This document shows, one piece after another, positions 25,890 through 34,426 of a DNA stretch of 58,878 bases. Each line of letters starts with the position of its first letter. The stretch's first letter is position 1. The notes beneath the pieces were generated by a model. The model was given only the letters and a program-made list of their open reading frames with translations. It was not told the origin of the DNA and ran no database searches. The translations under genes and the position numbers were made by a program. Source of the stretch: Streptomyces katrae (GTDB taxonomy: Bacteria > Actinomycetota > Actinomycetes > Streptomycetales > Streptomycetaceae); the NCBI RefSeq assembly GCF_000717655.1, contig NZ_JNZY01000047.1, positions 1 through 58,878 on the forward strand, written 5' to 3'.

Positions 25890-26795
25890 TCAGGCGAGGC
25901 ACTCCGAGGGGCGGCCGTGGTACGCGGTCATCTCCTGGAACAGGGCTCCGACGTCCAGCGGCGATCCCTCGGGCAGGCCCTGTTCCTCGGCGTATCCGCG
26001 GTGGAGGTTGGGCAGCAGGCGCTCGTTGTCCAGCAGCTCGGCCCAGGGGCCGAGGTCGGTGGCACGCGCCAGCTCGAGCGGGGTCGCGCCGGCTGCGGCG
26101 CCCTCCTGGGCGAGGCGCTGGATCCAGCGCAGGTAGGCCTCGTTGGCGTCGAGGAGCTCCGGGCCGCCGACCGGGCCGTGGCCGGGGACGACCGTGGTGG
26201 CGCCCAGTGCGCGCAGCCGGTCCAGCGCGCGCAGGGAGCCCGTCACCGACCCCATGACGCAGAACGGCGTGACCCCGTTCATCACGAGGTCGCCGGTGAA
26301 CAGCACGCCCTGGTCGGGCAGCCAGACGATCGTGTCGTCGGTGGTGTGGGCCGCCGGGCCGATGTGCACGAGCTCGGCCCGGATGTCGCCCACGTGGAGG
26401 GTCGTACGGTCCCGGAAGGTCAGTTCGGGCGGAGTGACCTCGATGTCGCCCCAGCAGACGTCCGGCCACAGTCCGGCCATGTGCAGCCCTGCCGCCCGGA
26501 CCATGGCCCGGGTGCGCTCGTGGCCGATGGTCAGGGCTTCGGGGAAGACGAAGTTGCCGTAGGTGTGGTCGCCGTGGAAGTGCGTGTTGACCACGGCGCG
26601 CGGCGGCCGCGGTGCCAGGCGCAGCGCGGCCCGGCGCAGCTGCCGGGCCCGGCTCTCGGTGGCGGCGGTGTCGACGAGCGCGCTGTGTCCGCCGTCGCTG
26701 AGGATGCCGGCGTTGTTCAGGCACCAGCCGCCCTCGGGCTGGACGTACGCGTGGACGCCCTCGGCCACCTCGATGACGGCGCTCTTGGCGTCCAC
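25890..26795 (-). CDS. Metallo-beta-lactamase-fold hydrolase
   Basis: 301 residues. Zinc-binding motif THFHGDHTYGN, second His region IGPAAHTTDD, Asp in FTGDLVMN and His in VPGHGPVGG make a complete MBL site. In polyketide clusters this fold serves as thioesterase or cyclase acting on the finished chain, which fits here, though a general hydrolase is possible. Two SARP boxes lie directly upstream (26855-26872, 26914-26931), tying it to the PKS regulon. Confidence 0.88.
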   Translation of the reverse strand: MDAKSAVIEVAEGVHAYVQPEGGWCLNNAGILSDGGHSALVDTAATESRARQLRRAALRLAPRPPRAVVNTHFHGDHTYGNFVFPEALTIGHERTRAMVRAAGLHMAGLWPDVCWGDIEVTPPELTFRDRTTLHVGDIRAELVHIGPAAHTTDDTIVWLPDQGVLFTGDLVMNGVTPFCVMGSVTGSLRALDRLRALGATTVVPGHGPVGGPELLDANEAYLRWIQRLAQEGAAAGATPLELARATDLGPWAELLDNERLLPNLHRGYAEEQGLPEGSPLDVGALFQEMTAYHGRPSECLA

Positions 26796-26854
26796 GGGCC
26801 ACCTCTTTCTACGAAGATCCGGAAGAGGAATTCTCGGTCTCCGCGCCGCCGCGC

Positions 26855-26872
26855 CGCTCGATTTTCCCTCGA
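26855..26872 (-). promoter_or_regulatory. SARP box 1 upstream of the MBL-fold gene
   Basis: Minus strand TCGAGGG-aaaa-TCGAGCG, 11-bp period, 60 bp upstream of the start codon. Confidence 0.62.
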
Positions 26873-26913
26873 TCTTCGCCGGATTCCGGACTCCGGTTCG
26901 GTTTTCCCGACCC

Positions 26914-26931
26914 CTCTCGAACGAATGTCGA
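26914..26931 (-). promoter_or_regulatory. SARP box 2 upstream of the MBL-fold gene
   Basis: Minus strand TCGACAT-tcgt-TCGAGAG, 11-bp period, 59 bp from the first box. Paired sites suggest stronger or graded activation. Confidence 0.6.
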
Positions 26932-26991
26932 GCGGATTTCCAAGGAAATCATTTGCGCCACCGGATTTCCCACGGCGGGCCGCGCGGACCG

Positions 26992-27813
26992 TCAGACCCC
27001 GGCGAGTTCCGGAAGGACCAGGCGGCGCGGCGCGGCGCGCCCCCACGGGAATCCGTGGTGCAGGTGGACGGCCGGCGGCCGCGTGTCGTCGACCTCGACC
27101 GCGACCGCCGCCAGCACCTCGGGCACCGGCTCGACCTCGAGGAACCGCCAGCGCGCCGCCGAGTCGTCGGCGGGCGGCCGGAAGGAGAGGACGCCCCGGT
27201 CCTCGGCCAGGGTGAACACGAAGGAGTCGAAGGGCAGGCCGAGTCCCAGCCCGCGGGCCTTGGAGTACGCCTCCTTCAGGGTCCACAGGCGCAGGACGCG
27301 CCGGTCGCGCGGCCGCCCGGGGGCCGCACGGGCGATCCACTCCTGCTCCTCGCGGGAGAACGTGGCGATGATGCTCTCCAGGCCGCGCTCACCGCGGTCG
27401 AGCCGCTCGACGTCGACCCCGATGCGCAGGCCCCGGGACACGCCCAGCAGGTTGTACGCGTTGGCGTGCGAGAGGTTGAAGTCCAGCGTGTCGGCGCCGC
27501 GCGGCAGGCCTCCGGCGGGCGTCTGGAGGAACGGCCGGCCGCGCGAGGAGCGCCAGATGATCGCCTCGGCCTCGGGAATGCCGGTCTCCAGAGCCAGCAC
27601 CCGGCGCACCAGGGCGTGGGCGACGAGGTACTGGCGGCGGTCGCGTTCGAACAGGAAGCGGCTGGCCACCTGCTGCTCGTTCTCGTCGAGCCAGTACGAG
27701 GCCAGGGTGGCGGCGATCCCGGGCGCGAGGTCCTCGTTGGGGCAGAACCACAGGTTGACCGGGGCCGGCTCGTTCTCCCCCTGCCCCGGCGCGACGGAAG
27801 ACAGCGTGGTCAT
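26992..27813 (-). CDS. 4'-phosphopantetheinyl transferase (Sfp type), second copy
   Basis: 273 residues. Motifs: SSRGRPFLQTP, NLSHANAYNLLG, IGVDVERLDRGE and LWTLKEAYSKARGLGLGL. The N-terminus (WLDENEQQVASRFLFERDRRQYLVAHALVRRVL) is the standard Sfp/EntD arrangement. ATG 27813 overlaps the stop of the ketosynthase-like gene (ATGA). Being translationally coupled to the ketosynthase/tandem-ACP genes, it most likely primes those ACPs. Confidence 0.93.
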   Translation of the reverse strand: MTTLSSVAPGQGENEPAPVNLWFCPNEDLAPGIAATLASYWLDENEQQVASRFLFERDRRQYLVAHALVRRVLALETGIPEAEAIIWRSSRGRPFLQTPAGGLPRGADTLDFNLSHANAYNLLGVSRGLRIGVDVERLDRGERGLESIIATFSREEQEWIARAAPGRPRDRRVLRLWTLKEAYSKARGLGLGLPFDSFVFTLAEDRGVLSFRPPADDSAARWRFLEVEPVPEVLAAVAVEVDDTRPPAVHLHHGFPWGRAAPRRLVLPELAGV

Positions 27814-29711
27814 GCCGGACCCTCCTCGCCGCCCAGCCACAGCGGTACGCGCAGGAATGCGGATGCGGGCAGCGGTACGGCCACGGTGGCTGCCCCGTGG
27901 GCCGGTTCGAGCGCGGTCCAGTCGACGTCGAGCCCGGACAGCCACAGGCCGCGCAGCTGGTGCAGGTGCCCGGCCTGCCAGAGCGCGGCGAGGTACCCGT
28001 CCGTCTCCGGTACGCCGCCCAGCCCCAGCGGGTCGGCGCCGCCGTCCCGCAGATCGGCGCAGGGGGCGCCCTCCCGTACGAACCGCTCCAGGACCCGCAC
28101 CAGTTCGCCGGTGTCGGCGACGACGGCCGCGAACCGGCAGTCCATGGCGGCCCGGCCGGTGCGCAGGGCGCGGGCGAGCGCCTCGAGCGGGGGCACCGGG
28201 CCCGGGCCGCCGAGCAGCTCGGCGAACCGCCGTGCGGTGGCGGCCAGGTGGGCGGGGGTAGGGGCGGACAGCACGAACAGCTCTCCGGCCGCGGGAACCC
28301 GGTCCGGGGCGGATCCGGCGGCGGGGGCCGGCACGTACTCCTCCAGGACCACCTGCGCGTCCGCGCCGCCGGCCCCGCGCACACCGACACAGATCCGGCG
28401 GGGCGCGCTGTCCCCGCTCTCCCCGCTCCCCCAGGGCTCCGCCTCGGCGCGGCCGGGGCCGGGCGCCAGGATCCGGTGGCGCAGCTGGAGCACGGCCCGG
28501 GTCAGGGCGGCGGCCCCCGTCGCGGGGCCGGCGTCGCCGACGAGGGCGCGTACGGATCCGGCGTTCTCGCGGACGGCGACGGCCGACGCGTCCACCCCGG
28601 CCGCGCGCAGGGCTTCGCGCAGGACCCGCTGCGCGGGGGCGTCCGCCGGGGCCTCGGGCTGTGTACCGCGGTCGGCGCAGGACTCGCGCAGGGCGGCGGC
28701 GGCGCGCGCGGCGGCCCCCGTACGGGCGTCGGCTGTCCGGGACCTGCGGCCGGGTCCGGCTGCCGACGGATCGGGGGCGGTGTGGCCGACCGCGCTGCCG
28801 CGGACCACGCAGTGGACGCTGTCCCCGTCGGCCAGCGCCCGGGCCAGGGGCTTGAGCAGCAGCGCGCCGACGCCTTCGCCCGCGCCGGGGTGCCGGCTGG
28901 ACGGGTGCAGCAGCAGCCGGACCCCGCCGACGAGCGCGGCGGCGCATTCGCCGCGGTGCAGGGCGGCGACGGCGAGATGGAGGGCGACGAGCACGGAGGA
29001 TTCGGCGGTGTCGACCGACTGGCTGGGGCCGGTGAGGCCGAGCAGGGCGGAAAGCCGGTTGGGCAGGCTCCACTGGCCGCGCGGGGGCAGCGGCCGGGGC
29101 CGCTCGGGCGTCCACGTCCGGGCCGCGAGCAGGACGTAGTCACCGCTGCCGGCGCCGGTGAACACCCCGACGCTGCGCGGCGTCCCGTCGCGTGCGGTCA
29201 GGGCGTCCAGGCGGCCGCCGGTGCAGCCGGCGTCCTCGAGGGCCTCCCAGGCGGTCTCCAGGAACAGCCGCTCCTGGGGGTCGATCAGGGCGGCCTCGTG
29301 CGCGTCGATCCCGAAGAACTCCGGGTCGAAGTCCTGTACGCGCTCCAGGTAGTGCCCCCGCTCGGCGCCGGGCCGGCCGGACGGTGGCTCGGAGGCGCTG
29401 TCGTGCCCGCCGCGCGCGTGCCGCCAGAAGGAGGCGAGGTCGGGGGCGCCCGGGTAGCGGCCGGCCATCCCGACCACCGCGATCGGCCCGGCGGGCGCGG
29501 AATCCGCACTGCGGCCGGCATCCGGGTGTGCCGCGGCCGGGGACGGCTCCTCGGCGTCCTCCTGCGGCCAGGCCTCCGGCAGTGCGAAGACCACGGGCCC
29601 CGAACCGTGGGTGGCGCCGGCGCCGCCCACGGCGCCGGTCAGCAGAGCGGCCACCTGGGCCCGGTCCAGATGGCCGTTCTTGAACCGGGTCAGGACTTCC
29701 TTCTCGTCCAT
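27810..29711 (-). CDS. Type I-like ketosynthase with catalytic Cys replaced by Glu (non-condensing)
   Basis: 633 residues. An N-terminal helix (VLTRFKNGHLDRAQVAALL) of the kind used as a docking segment is followed by a modular-type ketosynthase: IAVVGMAGRYPGAPDLASFW, IDPQERLFLETAWEALEDAG and SVDTAESSVLVALHLA. The active-site position that is Cys in DTACSS is Glu (codon GAA, about residue 237). The HGTGT and NIGH regions that hold the two catalytic His residues are also unrecognisable. A post-KS linker-like end (PASAFLRVPLWLGG) is kept. It cannot condense; a decarboxylating, transfer or structural role with the tandem ACP is inferred. Sits between the ACP gene and the phosphopantetheinyl transferase, all coupled. 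Confidence 0.85.
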   Translation of the reverse strand: MDEKEVLTRFKNGHLDRAQVAALLTGAVGGAGATHGSGPVVFALPEAWPQEDAEEPSPAAAHPDAGRSADSAPAGPIAVVGMAGRYPGAPDLASFWRHARGGHDSASEPPSGRPGAERGHYLERVQDFDPEFFGIDAHEAALIDPQERLFLETAWEALEDAGCTGGRLDALTARDGTPRSVGVFTGAGSGDYVLLAARTWTPERPRPLPPRGQWSLPNRLSALLGLTGPSQSVDTAESSVLVALHLAVAALHRGECAAALVGGVRLLLHPSSRHPGAGEGVGALLLKPLARALADGDSVHCVVRGSAVGHTAPDPSAAGPGRRSRTADARTGAAARAAAALRESCADRGTQPEAPADAPAQRVLREALRAAGVDASAVAVRENAGSVRALVGDAGPATGAAALTRAVLQLRHRILAPGPGRAEAEPWGSGESGDSAPRRICVGVRGAGGADAQVVLEEYVPAPAAGSAPDRVPAAGELFVLSAPTPAHLAATARRFAELLGGPGPVPPLEALARALRTGRAAMDCRFAAVVADTGELVRVLERFVREGAPCADLRDGGADPLGLGGVPETDGYLAALWQAGHLHQLRGLWLSGLDVDWTALEPAHGAATVAVPLPASAFLRVPLWLGGEEGPA

Positions 29712-29744
29712 CTGGACGCGCTCCTTCTCAAAGGTGAAACAGCT

Positions 29745-30620
29745 TCAGCCGCGCCGGGCGAGCAGGACGAGTGCCTCGTCCACGGTGAGCCGGTCGTCGC
29801 GGATCGCGTCCAGCAGGACGTCGAGATCGCCGCCCGGCAGGGGCCGTGCCGCAGGGGCTGCGGCGCTCGTGCGGGCGGGGGCGGCGGACAGCGGCCCGGC
29901 GGCCGGGCGGAACGCCGGCTCCGGCGCCTGGGGAACGGGGCTCCCGGGGGCCGCCGGAGCAGGGGCGAAGTCCTGCGCGGCCGCCCCGGTGTGCGCCGCG
30001 ATGTATGCGGCCATGGCAGCGAGGTTGGGGTGCTCGTAGAGCAGTACCGACCGCTCCTGGAGACCGAAGGTGCGGTTGACGACCGCGATGAACTCCGCGC
30101 CCACGATGGAGTCCACACCGAGCACGTTGAACGCTGCGGTGGTGTCGATGTCCCAGGGGTCGCAGCACAGGATCCCCGCGAGCTGCTCCCGCAGCACCTC
30201 CGCGATCCTGGTCGCCGCCGCCGCTGCCGGCACCTGCCGCTCGAGGCCCGTGGCCGGCGCCGGGCCGGCAACGGCGGCGGCGGTGGCCGTGGCGGCGGGG
30301 ACGGCGGCCGCGACCGGCGCAGCTGCGGCCATGGCGTGGGCGAGGGGGGCGGAGACTGGGGCCGCGGCCGCGCTGCTCGCCGCCCGCGCGACCTCGCGCG
30401 CGAAGGACGCCGGCGTCGGGAAGTCGTACAGGTCGGTCGCCAGCACCCGCAGCCCGTACCGGGCGTTGACCACGGCCACGAACTCCACGACCAGCAGGGA
30501 GTCGAGCCCCATGGACTGGAACGTCTGCTCGGGGTCGATCTTCTCCGGCTTGATCCGCAGCACGTCGCCGAGCACGCCGATGAGGTCCGTCAGTACGTCC
30601 GCAGAGTGTTCATTCGTCAT
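29745..30620 (-). CDS. Tandem acyl carrier protein (ACP-ACP) with C-terminal docking-like helix
   Basis: 291 residues. ACP1 has its phosphopantetheine Ser41 in SMGLDSLLVV and ACP2 Ser171 in VLGVDSIVGAEF; both are intact. An Ala/Pro-rich linker joins them, and the protein ends with LDVLLDAIRDDRLTVDEALVLL, similar to the docking-like helix at the N-terminus of the ketosynthase-like protein. So the two proteins probably associate. ATG 30620 follows GGAG. The carriers are type I-like, unlike the single ACP at 19890, implying a second acyl line in the cluster. Confidence 0.9.
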   Translation of the reverse strand: MTNEHSADVLTDLIGVLGDVLRIKPEKIDPEQTFQSMGLDSLLVVEFVAVVNARYGLRVLATDLYDFPTPASFAREVARAASSAAAAPVSAPLAHAMAAAAPVAAAVPAATATAAAVAGPAPATGLERQVPAAAAATRIAEVLREQLAGILCCDPWDIDTTAAFNVLGVDSIVGAEFIAVVNRTFGLQERSVLLYEHPNLAAMAAYIAAHTGAAAQDFAPAPAAPGSPVPQAPEPAFRPAAGPLSAAPARTSAAAPAARPLPGGDLDVLLDAIRDDRLTVDEALVLLARRG

Positions 30621-30653
30621 CGCAGGCTCCTCCAAGTCGTCGGTGGCACACGG

Positions 30654-31358
30654 TCACGCGGTGCTGCCCGAGAACACCGGCCGGGTCCGGCGGGCCGTGG
30701 GTTCGCCGAGGGCTTCGCCCACGAGGCGGGGTGCGGGATCGCTGCCCGGCATCCCGACGCGGAAGCTCTTCTCCGCGCCCTCGGGCACCAGGCAGGGCAG
30801 CAGCAGCGACCACACCCCGGCCACTCGGCGCTGGAGCTCGGCGTACGGCATCCCGGTGCCGGCCAGTGACTCGATCCCGCAGCTCGCCGCGGCGACCAGC
30901 GACTCGATGCTCTCCCAGCGGCCCTCGGCGCGCAGTTCACCCGCGTCGCGGGCCTGGCGCAGCAGTCCGCAGACCTCCGCGAGCCAGATCCGGTGGAAGT
31001 CGGTGGCGAGCGCCGGCAGTCCCGCGCACTCCTTGGTGATGCGGAAGCTGGCCGGGATCGCCGGCTCCTCGCGCAGGTTGAGCGCGAGCCAGTGCGTCGT
31101 GTTGATCAGCGTCTGGAGCGGAGAGAGGCCGGATGCGCGCAGTTCGCGCACCGACTCGTGCAGCAGCTCGCAGCCGCGCCGCTGGACCGCCTCCGCCAGT
31201 TCGTCTTTGGAGGCGAAGTGGAAGTACAGCGCCCCCTTGGTCACTCCGGCGAACGCGGCGATCTCTCCCAGCGTCGCGTTCGCATAGCCGTTGCGGTGGA
31301 ACATCTCGGCTCCCGCATGCACGAGCTTCCTGCGGGTCCGCTCCGACCTGTCCTGCAT
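30654..31358 (-). CDS. GBL receptor-family TetR regulator (first)
   Basis: 234 residues. N-terminal HTH with the ArpA/ScbR-type signature NATLGEIAAFAGVTKGALYFHFASKDELAEAV and a ligand domain of the same family. Butyrolactone receptors or pseudo-receptors repress SARP and PKS genes through ARE sites. ATG 31358 has GAGGAGG. It lies between a SARP gene and the tandem-ACP operon, 33 bp from the latter. Long C-terminal tail after FRVGMPGSDPAP. True receptor versus pseudo-receptor cannot be decided here. Confidence 0.88.
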   Translation of the reverse strand: MQDRSERTRRKLVHAGAEMFHRNGYANATLGEIAAFAGVTKGALYFHFASKDELAEAVQRRGCELLHESVRELRASGLSPLQTLINTTHWLALNLREEPAIPASFRITKECAGLPALATDFHRIWLAEVCGLLRQARDAGELRAEGRWESIESLVAAASCGIESLAGTGMPYAELQRRVAGVWSLLLPCLVPEGAEKSFRVGMPGSDPAPRLVGEALGEPTARRTRPVFSGSTA

Positions 31359-31446
31359 CGCGCTGCCTCCTCGGCCCGTGGTCCGGGCGCGCGTCCGGCC
31401 CGGCGAGCCGATCGCGGCCGCGTGCCTCGTATCGCGCAGGGCCATC

Positions 31447-32310
31447 TCAGCCCACGCGTACGAGTCGCTCGCTGTTCGTTTCCGTGGCCACCGGACTCTC
31501 GGGGCTGGCCATCAGGATCGAGCGCTGCAGCCGGCGCAACGCGGCCGACGGCTCGAGCCCGAGTTCGCGCACCAGGGTGGCGCGCAGCCGCTGGTAGACG
31601 TCGAGGGCCTCGCCTCGGCGGCCGGAGCGGTGCAGGGCCAGCATGAACTGGCCGTGCAGGTTCTCGTGGGTGCGGTAGCGGCTGGCCAGCACGGTCAGTT
31701 CGGCGAGCAGCTCGCGGTGCCGGCCGAGCCGCAGATCGGCCTCGATGCGCTGGTCGAGCGCGCAGAGCCGGGTCTCCTCGAGCCGCCGGGCCTCCATGTC
31801 CAGCTGGATCCCGCCGTGCACGTCAGCGAAGGCCGGTCCCGACCACAGGGCGAGCGCCTCGCGCAGCTGCCGGGCCGCGCCCGGGAAGTCGCCCGCGTCC
31901 ATCGCCCGGTAGCCGATGCCGGCGAGCCGGTCGAACTCGCGGACGTCGCTGGTGCCGCCGCCGCTGTTGAGCAGGTAGCCGCCGGGCAGCGTGACGAGCA
32001 CGTCCTTGGCGGTGCGCCGCTCCGCACCGCCCGCGGTGCCCCCGGCACCTTCGCCTTCGCCTGCGGCCGCGCCGTGCTCCAGTGCGGTCGCGATGAGGGC
32101 CCGCAGCTGCAGTACGTAGGTCTGCAGCGTGGTGCGGGCACTGCGCGGCGGTGTTCCCGCCCACAGTTCCTCGATCAGAGCCGAGACCGGCACGACCTGG
32201 TCGGCATGGAGTGCCAACAGCGCCAGCACCTGTCGCGGCTTGGGGGCCGTTGGCGTAACGGAGACTCCATGCTCCCGAACCGCCAGTGTGCCCAGTACTT
32301 CGATGTCCAC
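31447..32310 (-). CDS. SARP-family transcriptional activator (third)
   Basis: 287 residues. Same architecture as the SARP at 23678: winged helix (PKPRQVLALLALHADQVVPV, SARTTLQTYVLQLRAL) and BTAD (HRSGRRGEALDVYQRLRATLV). A Gly/Ala/Glu-rich insertion follows the wing. GTG 32310 has GGGGAG 6 bases upstream. Two ARE-like palindromes overlap its promoter region, so it is the likely link between GBL receptors and the PKS operons. Confidence 0.92.
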   Translation of the reverse strand: MDIEVLGTLAVREHGVSVTPTAPKPRQVLALLALHADQVVPVSALIEELWAGTPPRSARTTLQTYVLQLRALIATALEHGAAAGEGEGAGGTAGGAERRTAKDVLVTLPGGYLLNSGGGTSDVREFDRLAGIGYRAMDAGDFPGAARQLREALALWSGPAFADVHGGIQLDMEARRLEETRLCALDQRIEADLRLGRHRELLAELTVLASRYRTHENLHGQFMLALHRSGRRGEALDVYQRLRATLVRELGLEPSAALRRLQRSILMASPESPVATETNSERLVRVG

Positions 32311-32347
32311 GCCGTACTCCCCTGTCCGTGGATGAGCCGACCTCAGT

Positions 32348-32371
32348 AAAAAACAGGACCGGCGGTTTGTC
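32348..32371. promoter_or_regulatory. ARE-like GBL receptor site upstream of SARP (1)
   Basis: Imperfect palindrome centred on AAACAGGACCGGCGGTTTGT, resembling the autoregulatory element half-site CGGTTTGT. 38 bp upstream of the SARP start. Confidence 0.6.
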
Positions 32372-32373
32372 AA

Positions 32374-32397
32374 TACGAAACCGACCGTGCTGTTTTC
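32374..32397. promoter_or_regulatory. ARE-like GBL receptor site upstream of SARP (2)
   Basis: Contains GAAACCGACCGTGCTGTTTT, a second ARE-like palindrome in tandem with the first, about 26 bp centre to centre. Confidence 0.55.
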
Positions 32398-32520
32398 ATT
32401 GCTTAGCCCCTCTAACGATTCCTCGAAAATCCGCTCTGACCTGCTAAATCACCGTCCGCGAGGGACACGAGCTACCTTTGGTCATGCTCCACATCCCCTC
32501 CAGAACGGACCGAGGCGGAC

Positions 32521-32543
32521 AAAAACAGACCGGCCGGTCTCAC
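32521..32543. promoter_or_regulatory. ARE-like palindrome in the SARP/TetR gap (3)
   Basis: AACAGACCGGCCGGTCTCAC core with an A-rich left flank, 210 bp upstream of the SARP start and just before a terminator hairpin. Confidence 0.45.
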
Positions 32544-32570
32544 CCGGCGGGCGGGCCCCGGCACGCAAAA

Positions 32571-32607
32571 GCCCCGGCCCTCCGCACGGATGCAGAAGGG
32601 CCGGGGC
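32571..32607. terminator. Terminator hairpin after the second GBL receptor gene
   Basis: Arms GCCCCGGCCCT and AGGGCCGGGGC (11 bp, perfect) with a 15-base loop, 17 bp past the minus-strand TetR stop at 32624. Confidence 0.75.
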
Positions 32608-32623
32608 GCAGTCGTCCCGTCCG

Positions 32624-33244
32624 CTACAGCGCGCGGGCGCCCTCGGCCTCGAGGTCCGCGAGAAGGGGAGCCGGTACGAGCGTCGGCAGCAAGAGCCGCC
32701 AGAACCGGGTGACCGTGGACGCCGAGAGCCACATCGCGTCGCGGGCGCCGAGCACCTCGAAGCCCACGGTCGCGGCCACGACGGCGCTCACCACGTCCCG
32801 GGCCGCCACCTCCGGGCGCAAATGGCCCTCGGCGTCAGCCTGTTTCAGGGTCTCCTCGACCCACATCTGCCAGCACTCGCGCAGGTCGGACTGCGGCACT
32901 CGGGAGGTCTCCCCACTCAGCTCGAAGCCGGCCCGCAGCACCACATCGGTGCGCAGCGCCGCGGCGAGCCCGTGGGTGACGTCGACCAGAAGCTGCACGC
33001 GGCTCGCCGCGGGAGGGTGCACGGCGTCGGTGACGGCCAGCAGTCGGGTGACCGCCTCCTCCTCGACGGCGTCCGCCAGTATGGCCTTGCTCGCGAAGTG
33101 GAAGTGCAGCGCCCCGTTGCTCACCCCGGCCAGAGCACTGATCATGGTGAGCGACGCCACCGAGAAGCCCTCCCGATTGAAGACCTCGGCTGCGGACCGG
33201 ATCAGCGCTTCACGCGTGCGCGCCGCGCGCTCCTGTTTGACCAT
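32624..33244 (-). CDS. GBL receptor-family TetR regulator (second)
   Basis: 206 residues. HTH reads FSVASLTMISALAGVSNGALHFHFASKAILADAV, the ScbR/ArpA-type pattern with NGALHFHF in place of KGALYFHF. ATG 33244 has GGAG at 6 bases; longer in-frame starts lack a ribosome site. Its own promoter region carries a strong ARE (33411-33435). The HTH variant suggests a pseudo-receptor with somewhat different DNA preference, which is inference. Confidence 0.88.
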   Translation of the reverse strand: MVKQERAARTREALIRSAAEVFNREGFSVASLTMISALAGVSNGALHFHFASKAILADAVEEEAVTRLLAVTDAVHPPAASRVQLLVDVTHGLAAALRTDVVLRAGFELSGETSRVPQSDLRECWQMWVEETLKQADAEGHLRPEVAARDVVSAVVAATVGFEVLGARDAMWLSASTVTRFWRLLLPTLVPAPLLADLEAEGARAL

Positions 33245-33692
33245 CGACTGCTCCGTCACTGCGAGGGATGCCACGCCTGCGCAGGGCAGGCGGCGTGGGT
33301 GTGCCGCGGAGCTGCGCGAGGGAGCTGCTTCCTGATGGCGCCTCGGCACCACCCCTCACAGCCACGATAGGCCTCTCCCCAAGATGCGAGCCCGCTCCGT
33401 GCAGCACTCTAACAAACCGCTCGTGCGGTTTTTGTCGCCATGCATGACTCGCCGCAAGTTCAGTCGTGGATGGATACCGCCAAAGCCTGCCCGCGTGCGA
33501 TACGAAGTGCGGGATGCGGGTTGCCGGGTCGACGGTTCCCCCAACGCAGGGCTCCGCGCGCCATCCGGCACTCAGCTAAGGCAGTGCCACTGGAGTTTCG
33601 CTCGAGGAGCGGTGGAGACTGTCACCGGACATGCGAGAGCGCCGCGGCCGGTTGGGCCACGGCGTTTCGGAACATCGAGGGAGGACCGCCGG
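33245..33692. other. 448-bp intergenic region holding one ARE
   Basis: Upstream of the second receptor gene and downstream of the third. I see the ARE at 33411-33435 and no convincing coding sequence or terminator elsewhere. Base composition is more AT-rich around the ARE. Confidence 0.6.
33411..33435. promoter_or_regulatory. Strong ARE palindrome upstream of the second receptor (4)
   Basis: Arms AACAAACCG and CGGTTTTTGT around a 6-base centre CTCGTG; the best match to the ARE consensus in the window. It sits about 170 bp upstream of the receptor start. Confidence 0.75.
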
Positions 33693-34367
33693 TCAGGCGT
33701 CCGCCTCGGCGGCCTCGGCGGCCTCGGCAGCAAGGCGCTCGCTCTCGGCGCCGAGCTCCAGAGCCCGGTCAACGGAGATGACCAGGCTGTTCAGCACGGC
33801 GGGCACCGCAATGCTGGGCAGCAGATGCTCGAAAAGCGAGACCACACGGGCCTCCAGGTCCTCTCGGCCCGCAAGCATCGTCGAATAGATCTGCACGCCG
33901 GTCCAGGCCCCGGAAAAGAGCCAGGCCGTGTCGGCCGGCACGACATGCGGCAGCAGCTCACCCTGCTCAGCGGCTTCGGTGAGCAGGTACTCGGTCGCCT
34001 TGATCCACTCGGTGAGGGCCGTGATCCCGAATTCCGCACGCATGTCCTGTTCCAGGGACAGCCGGGCCACGGCACTGACCATCGGGTCGCGCCGCATCTG
34101 ATAGGCGACCATCAACCCGGTGTCGACGAGCGACTGCAGCCGGCATGCGCTGGGAGGGATGGAAACGGCCGCGAACTGCTGACGGAGCACACCCTCCGCA
34201 AGCGCCTGCTTGGAAGGAAAGTGGAAGTACAAGGCTCCCTTCGTGACGCCCGCCCTGGTCAGGACCTCGCCGATGGTGGCAGCTTCATAGCCGCGCTCGT
34301 CGAATACCGCCGCCGCCGCCTTCAAGATCGCGAGCTTGGTGCGGATCGCGCGCTCCTGTCGCGCCAC
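33693..34367 (-). CDS. GBL receptor-family TetR regulator (third)
   Basis: 224 residues from GTG 34367 (GGAGG upstream). HTH EAATIGEVLTRAGVTKGALYFHFPSKQALAEGV and ligand domain VARLSLEQDMRAEFGITALTEWI; of the three it looks most like classic autoregulator receptors. It ends in an Ala/Glu repeat (AAEAAEAAEADA). Divergent from the epimerase-like gene with an ARE between, the usual layout for a receptor controlling signal biosynthesis. Confidence 0.9.
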   Translation of the reverse strand: MARQERAIRTKLAILKAAAAVFDERGYEAATIGEVLTRAGVTKGALYFHFPSKQALAEGVLRQQFAAVSIPPSACRLQSLVDTGLMVAYQMRRDPMVSAVARLSLEQDMRAEFGITALTEWIKATEYLLTEAAEQGELLPHVVPADTAWLFSGAWTGVQIYSTMLAGREDLEARVVSLFEHLLPSIAVPAVLNSLVISVDRALELGAESERLAAEAAEAAEADA

Positions 34368-34426
34368 GAGGCCTCCAGAGGTTGTAGCAGTTGGGATTTT
34401 ACAAGACGTAGATCCACCCCCCTCTA

